64,000 nt of DNA, from contig QLIY01000088.1 of NCBI GenBank assembly GCA_003260075.1, positions 124,001 to 188,000 of the forward strand, given 5' to 3'. The position numbers and the translations under genes were made by a program. Of the stretch, positions 43,643-54,729 are shown piece by piece. The stretch's first letter is position 1, and the number at the start of each line of letters is the position of its first letter. This stretch comes from Phallusia mammillata (Eukaryota > Chordata > Ascidiacea > Phlebobranchia > Ascidiidae). The notes beneath the pieces were generated by a model. The model was not told where the DNA came from. It searched no databases and worked only from the letters and a program-made list of their open reading frames with translations.

Positions 43643-46600
43643 ATGCTAGCACAAAGAGTTATTTTATCAACGCTTTTATGTGTTTTCTTAGCACAAACGG
43701 TAAGTACAAATTTTTTGCCTAATTATTTCGAAAATTTATTCTGTTATTATTGAATGTAAGATTATGATTTACGTTCAATTCAAGTGAAAAACATTAAAAT
43801 TTAATGACCGTAATGGGATTTTTTGTCATCATAATTTGAAAAATTATAATCTAAACAAATCAAAAAATATTAATTTTTGTTACAGATTTCAGCACTCTGT
43901 CCGTATGAGTGTGACTGCAGTGACGAGCCTAGCCACTGTGCACCGGGTATCAGTCTCGTGCAAGACGGCTGCAATTGTTGCAAAGTGTGCGCCAAACAGT
44001 CTGGGGAACAGTGTGACGGTCATGGGGCTGTTTGCGACGAACATCGGGGCCTATTTTGTGACTTTTCAAGAGAGAGTTCTGGAGATTGGGGCGTTTGTAA
44101 AGGTAAGCCCATGCTTTTGATTTTTTTTTGACGCTTGCCACATTACCATTAGGTAGTAAAGGATCAGAGCAATCCGTAATTTTAAAATGTCTTTGCGACA
44201 TCACAATTAAAAACGTGTTGTTTGTTTATTGTTAAATTATTGAAATTTACAAAGTTTTTAAGTAGTTTATAGATTTTCGTATGTTGTTTTTTGGAAGTTT
44301 CAACCGTGTTTTGTTAAATGTTAAACAAATTGAATCTAAAATAATATTCGTATAACGTTCGCAATTATAAAACACAAAGGAGACCAACGAAATATTTTAA
44401 ATTCCTATGAGAGAAAACGTTATATTTCTTTCTCAACGGTCACCAGGCAGTAAACAAGCAAAAGTCACATTCCCCACAAATCGCAGCATACTTATAGCTC
44501 TGTTGACGTCAAACGACGTTGTCGCTCGAATGCCCCCAAATCGAACGGCCGTCGTTCCTCTCGGGACACAGAGATGATTGACAGCTTGTGTGTGACGTCA
44601 CAATGCAAGCCCCGCCCTTGGTACAAAATAAACTGCGACGTCCCAGCCGGGAGCCTAATATAAGGGAGAGTCACATTTGTTTACTTACCGGCTTTGGGCA
44701 ACGTTCATTGGTTATGCCTCCAATGTTTGATTGACTGATGGGGGTCGTGATACCAAAAGGGTCCGGTAATAACACTTTTAGGATTTTCAGGACACCGGGG
44801 CCTTTGAGAAACACCCCTAGATGGAATGAGTCACCGTCAGGTACAAGCGTTTACATTTCATACCCACTATTAACATGTCGGCACAGGCTTATGTGTCATT
44901 ATGGAGAAAATCTGAGATCAAAAACAAGCGAACACAGAACTTTGGTTTCCAAGAAAAATTGCTGAGTTGCAAAATTGCGTAAAATAAGAAATGACGTAAC
45001 CCTTTGTCAAACCTGTGTGGCCAACATGTGACACATGTTCCGTTTAAAATGTTTCGCTTTGGGCCGCTTTTAATGCCCGCGAACACGTTAGTGACGTTAC
45101 GCATTGGCACACGCCTGACAGAAAAATTTAAACGTGAGATAGAAAACTATTTTTATACAGTGGGCTAATCAGTCGACATTATTAAAAATGCTACAAGCCG
45201 TGCACAACATTTACTCTCACCATTTCAGCTGAAGATTTGAGCACAAAAAATCGATTTTCGGGCAATTTCAAACAATTTGTATCCAGAAATTTACCTTCCT
45301 TGAACAATTAGATAATGCGGTTTCGTGATACGTTTTTCTTATATTTTAGCGCGTTCTGGACGACCATGCTTCGACGGTGACATTCGCATTCTTAGCGGTA
45401 GCATGGTGGAGCCATCTTGCAAGAAGAAGTGTTGGTGCCTTGATGGCTCTCTTGGTTGCATGCCACTCTGTCCTCACGAGATCCACTCACCAAGAGCTGA
45501 CCTCTGTCCCAACGCGCGGCTCCAAACCGTTCCAGGCGAGTGCTGCGACCAATGGGTGTGCGACACGCCGTCAGGTGACATCCGCGTTCTCCCATTGGAC
45601 AATTTCTGGGATGAATACGTTTCGGAGGACGGGGGGAGATCGATGCCTGTTCAGGTGCCTTTAAGCGTGAACCGTGCTGAAGATTTGGAGGACATTGATG
45701 CAGATTGGAGTGAAGATGCTGATGGGGACTTCGAGTATCAATTCACCAGAAATCAAGATAGGAGCCAGGAGCAAGAGAGAGATTATCACTGGTTGAACAA
45801 CATCATTCCTGGAGACAGAGATGGTAAGTAATGCCAGCGGCGTTGGTGCAAAATAAAACAAGGCGTAGGTGGAGAAACGGTTAACCAAAATGGTTCATCG
45901 TAAAACCTAGTTTGAAATTGAAAATGTAATTGGAATTTTTGATGGTATGATTTGACCAGAAGTAACCTTTTCCTAAACCGGCTGTACAAGAACGTTATGT
46001 ACGTGAATGATTCACATGTCTGCGGAATGTCAATTAGTCCCACCCGCGACGACATTTACTATTCCCAAATCGACCGTTTATAAAACATGTCGTCTGTTCT
46101 CCTAAAATGCGTGCGCAAAAAAATGATTATTATTCGAACTATTTCGTCTTGGAAAAGGCCACCACGCGCCCAACGACATCATAGATTAGGATCACTAAAA
46201 TATTGTCGGCGTACTTTACGCCCAAGACCAACCGCTCATTAGCGAGAAATTGCGTTCAACCTGCCCGTACCATCCCACACAGGGTACGTAAACGTCATTC
46301 AACGGCGGTTGGTAGTGATTTGTTCATTTAGTCAACCCTTGTACATCTAATTCGAATTCGTGTTCGTTTGTACCCTGCTCCAAGGCTCCGCAGTGAACCC
46401 TTTACAACAGCCATACATAAATTCAACCACTATAAATAGCTGGCCGCATGTCTGTGCGAAAATCCTGCAGGCCTTTTAACGCACAAGCGCCATTGCAACT
46501 CAGTTTGATTAACGTGGCAGCCGTGAACAGATCGGTTTGGAGTTTGAACAATGCCTGTGATTTTCTGACTAGCAATTTATCACAAAATGGTAACAATCAC

Positions 46601-49600
46601 TCGTTTTACAAAATTGTTACGTTGGACCATGCAATATGTATTGTAATTACAATCCAATACAACACAACACTTTGTTGTATAGATTTCTATACATTAAGGC
46701 ATTTGAAGTGTCAGTCGGTGCTAGGGTCAAGGTTTTCTAGTCAAGCGCTCGCTTGTGGAGTCGAAATTTTCTCATTTGAATATGGTCCGAGATGTAACGA
46801 GTAGTTTAGCGGTTAACGCTTACCCGACCAAATAGGTAAATATATGTGGCCGTGGCGAGACTGTCTTCCTTCGGCTCACTCGACCGTCGGAGTACAGGCA
46901 TAGTAGAAGAATCAGACGAGACATAAGTCTAGGAATAGCCTGCATAACACCTGCGCTTTACGACTGCCAAATCGCTGATCTCTAACAAGAACAAAGCGAT
47001 CTGAGTGCCTAGAGACAACAAATCGGTGTCGAGTTAAGGTAAAGCACTTAATTATCGAATTCCAGCTGTGTTGAACGCAAACCGCGCACTTAAAACAGCT
47101 ACAGCGAACGCGCGTTTGTGATCGAAAATCACAAGCAGTAAACAAGCCAAGTGTTTGCAAACAAGAATAGTCGAGATTAAGTTGCGACCTCGACTACGGG
47201 ATCTTGGTCACCGCTTTTGTGGTCTCTATTTATAAGCTCAACGTGTGCTTGGGATAAAGTTCCACCACACCAGGGCTCGACAAAGCGGTGCTCTGTTGTT
47301 AAAACCCGATCACTGGCCCCAAACTGACCGCAGAAGGAACGCGGCCTATAACTAATCGGTTGTTACGTGGATAGTTGGACCGGTCGGCTCTTGGCCACGG
47401 AATTCGACTAGAATTAGCGGCTGCTTCCAAGTTCAGTCCTGATGTCGCGTTTCTCCAGCTGCTAGGCGACGGGCGCTTAGCTTTAATCTGTAAACGAGCG
47501 CTTATTATGCGATTACGCAAGTTAAAAGCATAAAGGGCGCGGCTGCTTTCGAGTAACTCATACTATCCACCATTTTGTCTTCAACGAACCTGAGTGTCCG
47601 TTGGCTGACCGACGTAACCGACTCTCCACTTAAAAATCCGGCAAAAAATTGTTTTTTGTGTAATGCTGTGTTGGTTAATTATTTAGACTGCAGCTTGCAA
47701 CCAAAAAAAGAAACATTGCAAACTGTTAACGCACTTGAAAAAAAATCTACAAATTTGTGATGAGCCCTGCATTAAATCTGCCAAACTGCCGTTCATATGC
47801 TGCGCTTCTTTTCGCAAATTCACAAAGTAAATGACGGAAAAAGTATACCGAGATAAACATTAAACATTAGTTTTGCTTGCGTTTGTTAAGGATCTTTCAC
47901 ATTAAATTGGTTATTTGTTTTGCACAACCACAAAAGAAGTGGGTTTATGCTTTGTTTTTGACAATTAAAATTCAATATTTTCGTAGAAATATCCAGTGTT
48001 CATAGACGCGAAGAAATGCCAAACGAGAAGCACGAACCTGTTTAGCATTTAAACCTCTATACCGCAGAACGCGCCTGCAAGCCACAGTCAACTATACACT
48101 TGCCTCTTATTTTGCAGCCGCCGTTCGTCATGCGCACGAAACACAACGAAGAAGATCACGCTGTAATACCAAGGCATCAGCGTGGAGTCACTGTTCCAAG
48201 TCTTGTGGCCTGGGTCTCTCCACTCGTGTCACAAACGACAATCCTCAATGCGCTTTGGTGCGAGAGTCAAGACTCTGTGAGCTGCGAACATGTGAAGAGA
48301 ATTTATACAAACCCAAGGTACGTGAAATTTTGGAAATAGGAGACTTGCTGAAAACACGAAAGAAGCGTGTTTAGTATTTTTAATTCTTGCGATTTTAATA
48401 GGTTTAAAAACCATTTGAAAGCTGCAAGCTAATAAATAATTAGCTGCAGACAGTACACACTGTTTCGATCTATAACGTCTCATCAGTGCAGCTGGTAACA
48501 AAAGATAGGCCGCTGGTGTAGTCATGCAACGACACTCCAGTTGGTTGTGAGCAACATGTTAAAAAGCCATACCTCACCTATTCTGTTCGATGCCACAACT
48601 GGGTATGCCACAAAATCAATTTGTTTTGGGAAATGGCGTCTGGATCAAACACCGTTTAAAATTTATCCAGTTAACCCAACTTTAAAATGCAAAATGTCGT
48701 TTTAAAATTACGCGCTTTTTATTGAATACTCCTATCTTCCATAATCTTGAATAGTTAACCAACAATTTAAAGCTGCATGTTTGAGGATATTAGGGTTAGA
48801 AGACTTGGTTTCTCAGATGAAAATTTACCAAGCATACGTAATGCATTAGCCAACGTGACATGTTTGCGGTGCCACGACGGCAAATTTGAGATTCGACCAC
48901 GGGTGGTGACCGATTCGCTGTCAGAGCACTCTATAATTTACGGTTGTCGCGCGATCACGGTCGGGGACAAAAAACAAACTGCGCGAGGTTACAGTGCGAA
49001 ATTCCTCGCATATTTTGCAATTGGACGTCGGTCCAAGCACTGACGTTACGACTTTTCAATGCGTTTGCTTGGATGTCAGATTCCGAATGACGGAATGTCA
49101 CACAAACAAGTCATGCTGTTACAACCTGTTGAAAAGCTAGTCCACCAATGCGAAATTTCGGACAAATGTTGGGTTTCCGAGCGGCCTTACATTTAGTGGC
49201 AAGTTAAAAATGGGGGAAGTCATTTTGGTGGTTAACAAACAAATGTTTTTATGATATGGTTGTAAACGACGTGAAGAAAATAAGTCAGTTGGGACCGGCA
49301 AAAATAATCAAAATACGGTGGTAAATTCAATTAATAGCTTGTGTTACGTTACGCATCTATAAACCCTTCTCATTCACTTCATATACTTTCAAGTATCAAA
49401 TAAAACAGGCACCGAAAAACCTTATGAAGCGTGAAGCTTCATTAAACACTGAAAACTTATCATTGGCATTTGAGTTAACCTGAAAATGTTCCAGTCGCTT
49501 CATTTCGTTTCAAGCTTGTAATTTTTGTTTCCAGAGAGGTAGGCAGTGCAGCAAACCAACTCGTCGGTCGCGCCGAAAGGTGACTGTTACATATGCCGGG

Positions 49601-50047
49601 TGCAGCAGTGTGAGAAAGATCAAGCCCAAGTATTGTGGAGAATGCCGCGATAATTCAAGGTAAATTGGTTCGATTTCATATGCAACTTGATTGTGTTCAC
49701 CAATTGTTTCGCAAAACCTCTATAACATAAATCATGTTTAAAAGGTAAACCCCCCTAAACTCAATACATCACTCCTATAGTGCTATATATATACCACTTG
49801 GAAAAAAATCGTACAAAACGCTTAACCGTACTGCTTTAAAATTTCCAGGTGCTGCACACCGACCGCTACAAGGAATCTACGCCTGCGGTTTAGGTGCGGT
49901 GATGGCCGGTATTTCACCAAGACGATGCTGATCATCAAGAACTGCGAGTGCAGCCGTAACTGCGCGGATTCAAGCGCAAGGACTTCGCCAAACCACATCA
50001 GACTTTCATTGTACGGCGATATGCTGCGTAAGACAGAGGAGCGGTAA
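43643..50047 (+). CDS. CCN-family matricellular protein, complete, 423 aa
   Basis: Secreted matricellular regulator of the CYR61/CTGF/NOV type. Coding exons: 43643-43699 (signal peptide), 43886-44102 (IGFBP), 45350-45823 (VWC plus hinge), 48118-48317 (TSP1), 49535-49659 and 49849-50047 (cystine knot). This is the classical CCN one-domain-per-exon plan, with GT-AG introns; 1272 nt closes in frame. The signal peptide is residues 1 to about 22. The IGFBP domain has GCNCCKVC, where the family hallmark is GCGCCxxC. VWC runs from about 98 to 162. The TSP1 domain (about 263-308) has WSHCSKSCG and STRVTNDN as in CYR61. The C-terminal knot has ten cysteines, including YCGEC and the CC pair. The hinge (about 164-249) is unusually long and acidic. 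All four domains are present, so it is of CCN1/2/3/4/6 type; I cannot assign one vertebrate member. Confidence 0.95.
44593..44664 (+). promoter_or_regulatory. Second CRE / GC-box / TATA-like cluster in CCN intron 2
   Basis: TGACGTCA at 44593-44600, a GC box (CCCCGCCC) about 10 bp later, and AATATAAGG near 44656-44664. This arrangement is promoter-like and lies upstream of the VWC exon. It could be an enhancer or an alternative promoter. There is no matching coding first exon. Confidence 0.3.
46430..46439 (+). promoter_or_regulatory. MEF2-consensus or TATA-like site in CCN intron 3
   Basis: CTATAAATAG matches the MEF2 consensus YTAWWWWTAR and also resembles a TATA box. A single short match in a 2.3-kb intron is weak evidence. 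Confidence 0.25.
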
Positions 50048-53000
50048 TTGGTCAGGACACTTTTGGGAGGCATCTTGAAGCTGTGATATTGAACTACTGC
50101 TGGGTCGGACGCCCGTCTTTCCTGTTCTAAGCAGTGTCATGTACCTAACGCACTTCTGGGCCATTCTTTAGCATTTAGATGCCAACTGCGTTCGCCATAC
50201 GGCGCCTACCGCAACGACAGACACTGTGATACTTTAACGACCATGTGTTCAACTGAAAAGGGACCAATGATTTTTGTTCCTTTCTGCTAGAATCACACTA
50301 CCACTGCCCGCAAAGCACACACACACTTTTAACTTTGACACGCCGTGTAAATATAAACCCTTTTCTATTGAGATCTTTATTTTGATAAGTTATTGGCTTT
50401 CTATATCGTACTCGTGGCAACCAACTCCCCACGCGATTTCTTTGTGTATTTCCCTAAATGAAACATCTTAAACATGGTGCACATACCTTGATTTTACTAT
50501 TCCCAGCGCTTCGGCTATATTTATTGTCCGGCTTTATTCAGTTAATGTGGCAATTCTATTTCACAAAGCCTATTCGTTTGCTCCAGGGATAGAGCTTTTG
50601 TTGCATATTCACCACTGCGCGCCGTCGTATTCGTTTATTTATTCGCTTCTTTTTGTTTTGGCTATGTACAGCAGTTGTGCTGCATATTTTGATGACCAAT
50701 TTTTAGGACTTCCAAAAAATGATGGCGCTACTTTAATTGGCTATGTAATTGTTTCCTTTGAAGTCATACAGTCATTCAGATGTGAGACATTTTCAGAAAT
50801 GTTCACAAGTTGAAGGCATCCCCCCCCCCACAGTCATTCAGATGTGAGACATTTTCAGAAATGTTCACAAGTTGAAGAAAGCACAAAACCAGTTTGGAAG
50901 GGAAATTGGTAGTTCCTTGGAATTGTTATAAACAGCTGACTTACAACAGAAGTTAACTTTCAAAGCAAGAAACTAGACAAAATGACTAACTATAGGTTCA
51001 CCTTTATTATTTAAGAAAAATATTCATTAGATTACACTTTTTACCCATTCTTTTCTCCCCTTCACTGAAATAGTAAACAGTTTCAAACAAGTTAGTTAAA
51101 ATATTGTGACATATTGTTTTGAGAAGAGTATCTAAGTAAACTAACCTAAGAAAATGAGAACGATTTAGTATTTCTTTGAGAAATGGTTCCCCCCCCCCAA
51201 ATATTCATTAGATTACACTTTTTACCCATTCTTTTCTCCCCTTCACGGAAATAGTAAACAGTTTCAAACAAGTTAGTTTAAATATTGTGACATATTGTTT
51301 TGAGAAGAGTATCTATATAAACCAACCTAAGAAAATGAAAACTATTTAGTATTTCTTTGAGAAATGGCTCTCATGTTTACAAGTGATCAAGTTACTTGAC
51401 CAAGCGCACCATGTATGAATCACACGTACAGTAAAATACGGACAGCTCATTTTGTTTGAAAAACAACAAATCATGGCAAGTGGACAACAAGCGGCAAACA
51501 ACAGCAGCGCCATTAGTTTCATAAGTTCAAAAGTAACGTAACCTACCCAAAATAGGTTTTCGAAAGCGATACGTCATAGCAAACGTCATGGCGCGTTGAC
51601 GTGCGGCGCAGTTAATCAAAAGCGCGCCACGTGATTTGATTGGTCCATCGCTGTCGCACGGGCAATGAGGCGTAACGACCGGATTCGGTAAATTCCAAGC
51701 GAACTGCTGCAGAGAACAATCAGGCTCAAATGGAGTAGAAGACTTGAGTTGACTTTTGCTATAGATTACCGTCGACTCGATAGCAGGTAGCTGTTTCCGT
51801 ACGCGCCTTGATAATCCCTCAGTCCTCTAACAAGGAACACCACTGTTCCTAGAGGGGGTCTATTTTTACCCCGTTACGTAACAGGCTTTGGGGTCATGCT
51901 TGAGGGGCAGGCTGCGGCGCCCGAGGACCCGCGCGGGGTCAGGATTTGCTGGGGTTGAGCGGAGTGGGGTTAAACACAACGTTACAAACGTTTTGAGGGT
52001 AAGTGGGGGCCTTCTTAATACCTGCCAATACTGTAGACATATATTCCGGCTTGTAGCGACGGCAACCTGTCATTTGTCCTTGACTTTCGGGGTAAAATCC
52101 GATAAACCCTTCGGGGATGGGGGAAAATCGCTGTCATTCCCTGGGAAGGCAATAACATGTTATTTATTTGCCTTCCTAAATCAACCATTTCTAATCCAAC
52201 ATAGTTCGAAGGTTTCGTCCGGACAGTCTTGTCATTGTACGCATTATGTTTGGTGATCCATGTTACGCCCCAAATACTGAAAACCCAAACAAAATAGAAC
52301 AGGGTTTGACACGTTGTATACACAAATAAGGACTGTTTGGTATAGAGTTAGATTTACAACTGTGTTTAAATGTCACATATATATTAATGGATTATTTGTA
52401 GTTTGAAAGCGTTGTATATTTACAAGGGTTTGGCTTAAACCAGAGTAAATCCCATATCGCCCGAAATTTATTTTTACAAAAAATGTTTGGGTGCGGTTTC
52501 AAATAAATTCAGACTATTGCGATAAAAAAGTTAAATAAATAGAAGGAAATTCTCCAATACACCATGGTTTGGTTTGCTTTGGTAACCAGAGGACAACAAG
52601 CAGTTCGTTGAGTTTGTGACTCAGTCGTGACTTGCAGAAAATATACCCTTGGTCAGGACGCCAGAATTGTAAATCGGTCGGAACCCGAAATCACAGGCCC
52701 AAAACCCGACCCGCACCCAATTTTTGAAACCGGAAAGTTAGATCAATTAAGGTGGTATTTGATACAACTATATGTTTAAGTCTGAAGTGCCAATGAAGCC
52801 AGTTTCATTGGAACATACGTCCGAAAAGCCCGACCAAACTCACAACCACACAGAAAGCAAAACATTACAACGCTATAATCCTTGCCATTGACCATGCTAG
52901 TGGTGATGCCTAATTGAGAAGCTGAACCTTGCACAAACTCTACAAAAGCTATAGGTTGATTTTTGAGAAAACCGCGGTTTTGTTAAAAAAAGAATAAAGA

Positions 53001-54254
53001 GGTAGAAGTAAAAAACCCTTTTTAAAAAAAAATTTAACATCCAAAAACTTTTTAGTCTAATATGCTAATGTAAAATAAACGAAGTCTAATCAATTCCAGA
53101 AGCTATCCGTTGGTTTAAAAAAGAATTTTGTAACTGAAGCACAGAAACAACTTGCATTGGCACCAGCTCATAAACACAAGTAAAAAAATGCTTTAGACTT
53201 TAGAGTGTATCTGCGTCAGTGTGCGATAAAAAATTCCCGAACGTTTAAAATTGACATCTTGACTTTTCCCAAAAAATCTCCACAAGCAGGGAAGCACATG
53301 CGGTAGGTTTGTGGGATCTAGATGCTCCCTGTTTGTATCACAAATAGGAAGTCAAAATGCTTTCTTCGACAACCAGCTGCGATATTTTTCAACTTTGAAG
53401 CAACAACAAAAAATATATTCGTTATACTGAATTCATCTTTAAACGTTGTTATTTATTCGAACCTTAAACACTCTTGAGCCTTGGTGTGGTACACCAACTG
53501 CACCCATCCCTCTCGTGGGGCCTGTCGAAAGTGCCACAAACGTTTGCCGATATTCATGTTAAAGTACAGGCAAAAACTATGGCAACAGCATCGCATTGAG
53601 TTATAGTGGTTTATAAATTTGTGTTAAATTAAACCAGAAGTACCCGGTATTTTTTTCTTTGGTCATAGTTTATAGCGTTTTTTTACAAATCATTGCAAAA
53701 AAACAATCAAGTGCAAAGGTATTTGGACGAGCAACCAACGCAAAAATATTAGTATTTGCAAATTGGCCAAGTTTTGAAATCGTGTAGCAAAAGGTGCTTA
53801 ATTATTGGTGTCGTGAAAAAGTATGCATCGAATTTCCTTGTTCAAAAACTCAGTTGATAACGATTTCATGATAAAAAAAACTTATTCTTTATCGCTTGAT
53901 GATGCCGCAAGTACTTCATCTGAAGAATGTGAGTTTTGTCCAACAGAGCTGCATTAAAAAATACGATTTTAACCACGTTGTTTAGACTCAACCAGGTACA
54001 TGTTTAATTACCGACTAATACATCCCAACCGAAGATTCAAACCGTATATTCAGGCTTTTAACTGTGTCCTGCCATCAGGTTACAACCAATAGCTATAACC
54101 AAATGCTAACAAAAGTATTTCATAGCGTCGCCGTTTTCTGTGAGCTTTTTTCTGTGTTATACAAACGCAATGTCCTCCTTAATGAAGTTTGTTATTTTCT
54201 TGGCCTCAAGCAAAAGCAGTAAAAATTTTGTAGAAATTACTAATGATCATACAA
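50048..54254. other. Intergenic DNA after the CCN gene
   Basis: 3' UTR and flank of the CCN gene, then AT-rich sequence without a supported exon. I saw no clear AATAAA in the first 500 bases. Joined duplicate segments lie at 50768-50876 and 51016-51365. A GC-richer stretch at 51.5-52.0 kb has no recognisable gene. Confidence 0.4.
50768..51365. repeat. Two duplicated segments around C10 runs
   Basis: ACAGTCATTCAGATGTGAG through GTTCACAAGTTGAAG is found on both sides of C10 at 50820-50829. A 165-bp segment starting AAATATTCATTAGATTACAC occurs at about 51019-51188 and again from 51199, around C10 at 51189-51198, with a few substitutions. Confidence 0.8.
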
Positions 54255-54707
54255 TTACATTACTCTTCGCAAATTTGCAGTAGCTTGTAAAATAGTGCCA
54301 GTTGACCTGTTGCTATAATTCGGATTCGCCCGTGCTTGTCCAGAACTCATCGCTGTGGAAGACGTAGCATGGAGCTGCGACAAGTACTGAAGAAAGTCGA
54401 GTTCACTGTTGAACTGCTGCGTGAAGGCATCGCTTGTCGAGATCCTACGAATTAACTGTTTTACATCACGTTTGTTCATGGTATCTGCTGGGACTTCTGG
54501 CTCTACTCCAGTGGTTTGACACAAGTCTTCTAGAATTTGATCCTCTTTAATTCGAGGAGTCGATGGAGCAATTGACGAGCGGCGCCGGATTCGATTCGGG
54601 TGGTTCCGAATCATAAGGAGGTCGGCATCGCGTCGGACAACATCTTCTTTGTTTGCTGAAACTTTGCGGGGACTTTGACGATTGTCATGTGTCCAGCAAT
54701 TTCCCAT
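54255..54707 (-). CDS. Unrecognised 150-aa protein with MGNC acylation start
   Basis: I do not recognise this protein. It begins MGNCW: Gly2 fits N-myristoylation and Cys4 palmitoylation, so it is probably membrane-anchored in the cytoplasm. It is polar and basic in the first 60 residues, with kinase-type sites RRRSS (41-45) and RRIS (87-90). A predicted amphipathic stretch (about 81-113, ending ELDFLQYLSQLH) and a Ser/Thr/Asn-rich tail follow. The start context is good (A at -3, G at +4). An acceptor-like CAACACAG lies about 17 bases upstream, implying a spliced 5' UTR. An out-of-frame ATG lies 8 bases upstream. The last codons contain a possible donor (AGA|GTAATG), so the protein may continue in another exon instead of ending at 54255. 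Confidence 0.6.
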   Translation of the reverse strand: MGNCWTHDNRQSPRKVSANKEDVVRRDADLLMIRNHPNRIRRRSSIAPSTPRIKEDQILEDLCQTTGVEPEVPADTMNKRDVKQLIRRISTSDAFTQQFNSELDFLQYLSQLHATSSTAMSSGQARANPNYSNRSTGTILQATANLRRVM

Positions 54708-54729
54708 TTTGTCATGGCAGCCTGCTGTG

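Noticed and set aside
53881-53935. Possible second coding exon of the minus-strand MGNC gene (acceptor CTTCAG)
   Set aside because: The phase-0 reading gives only a short unconvincing peptide, and the better-looking frame would need a phase-1 donor that is not present.
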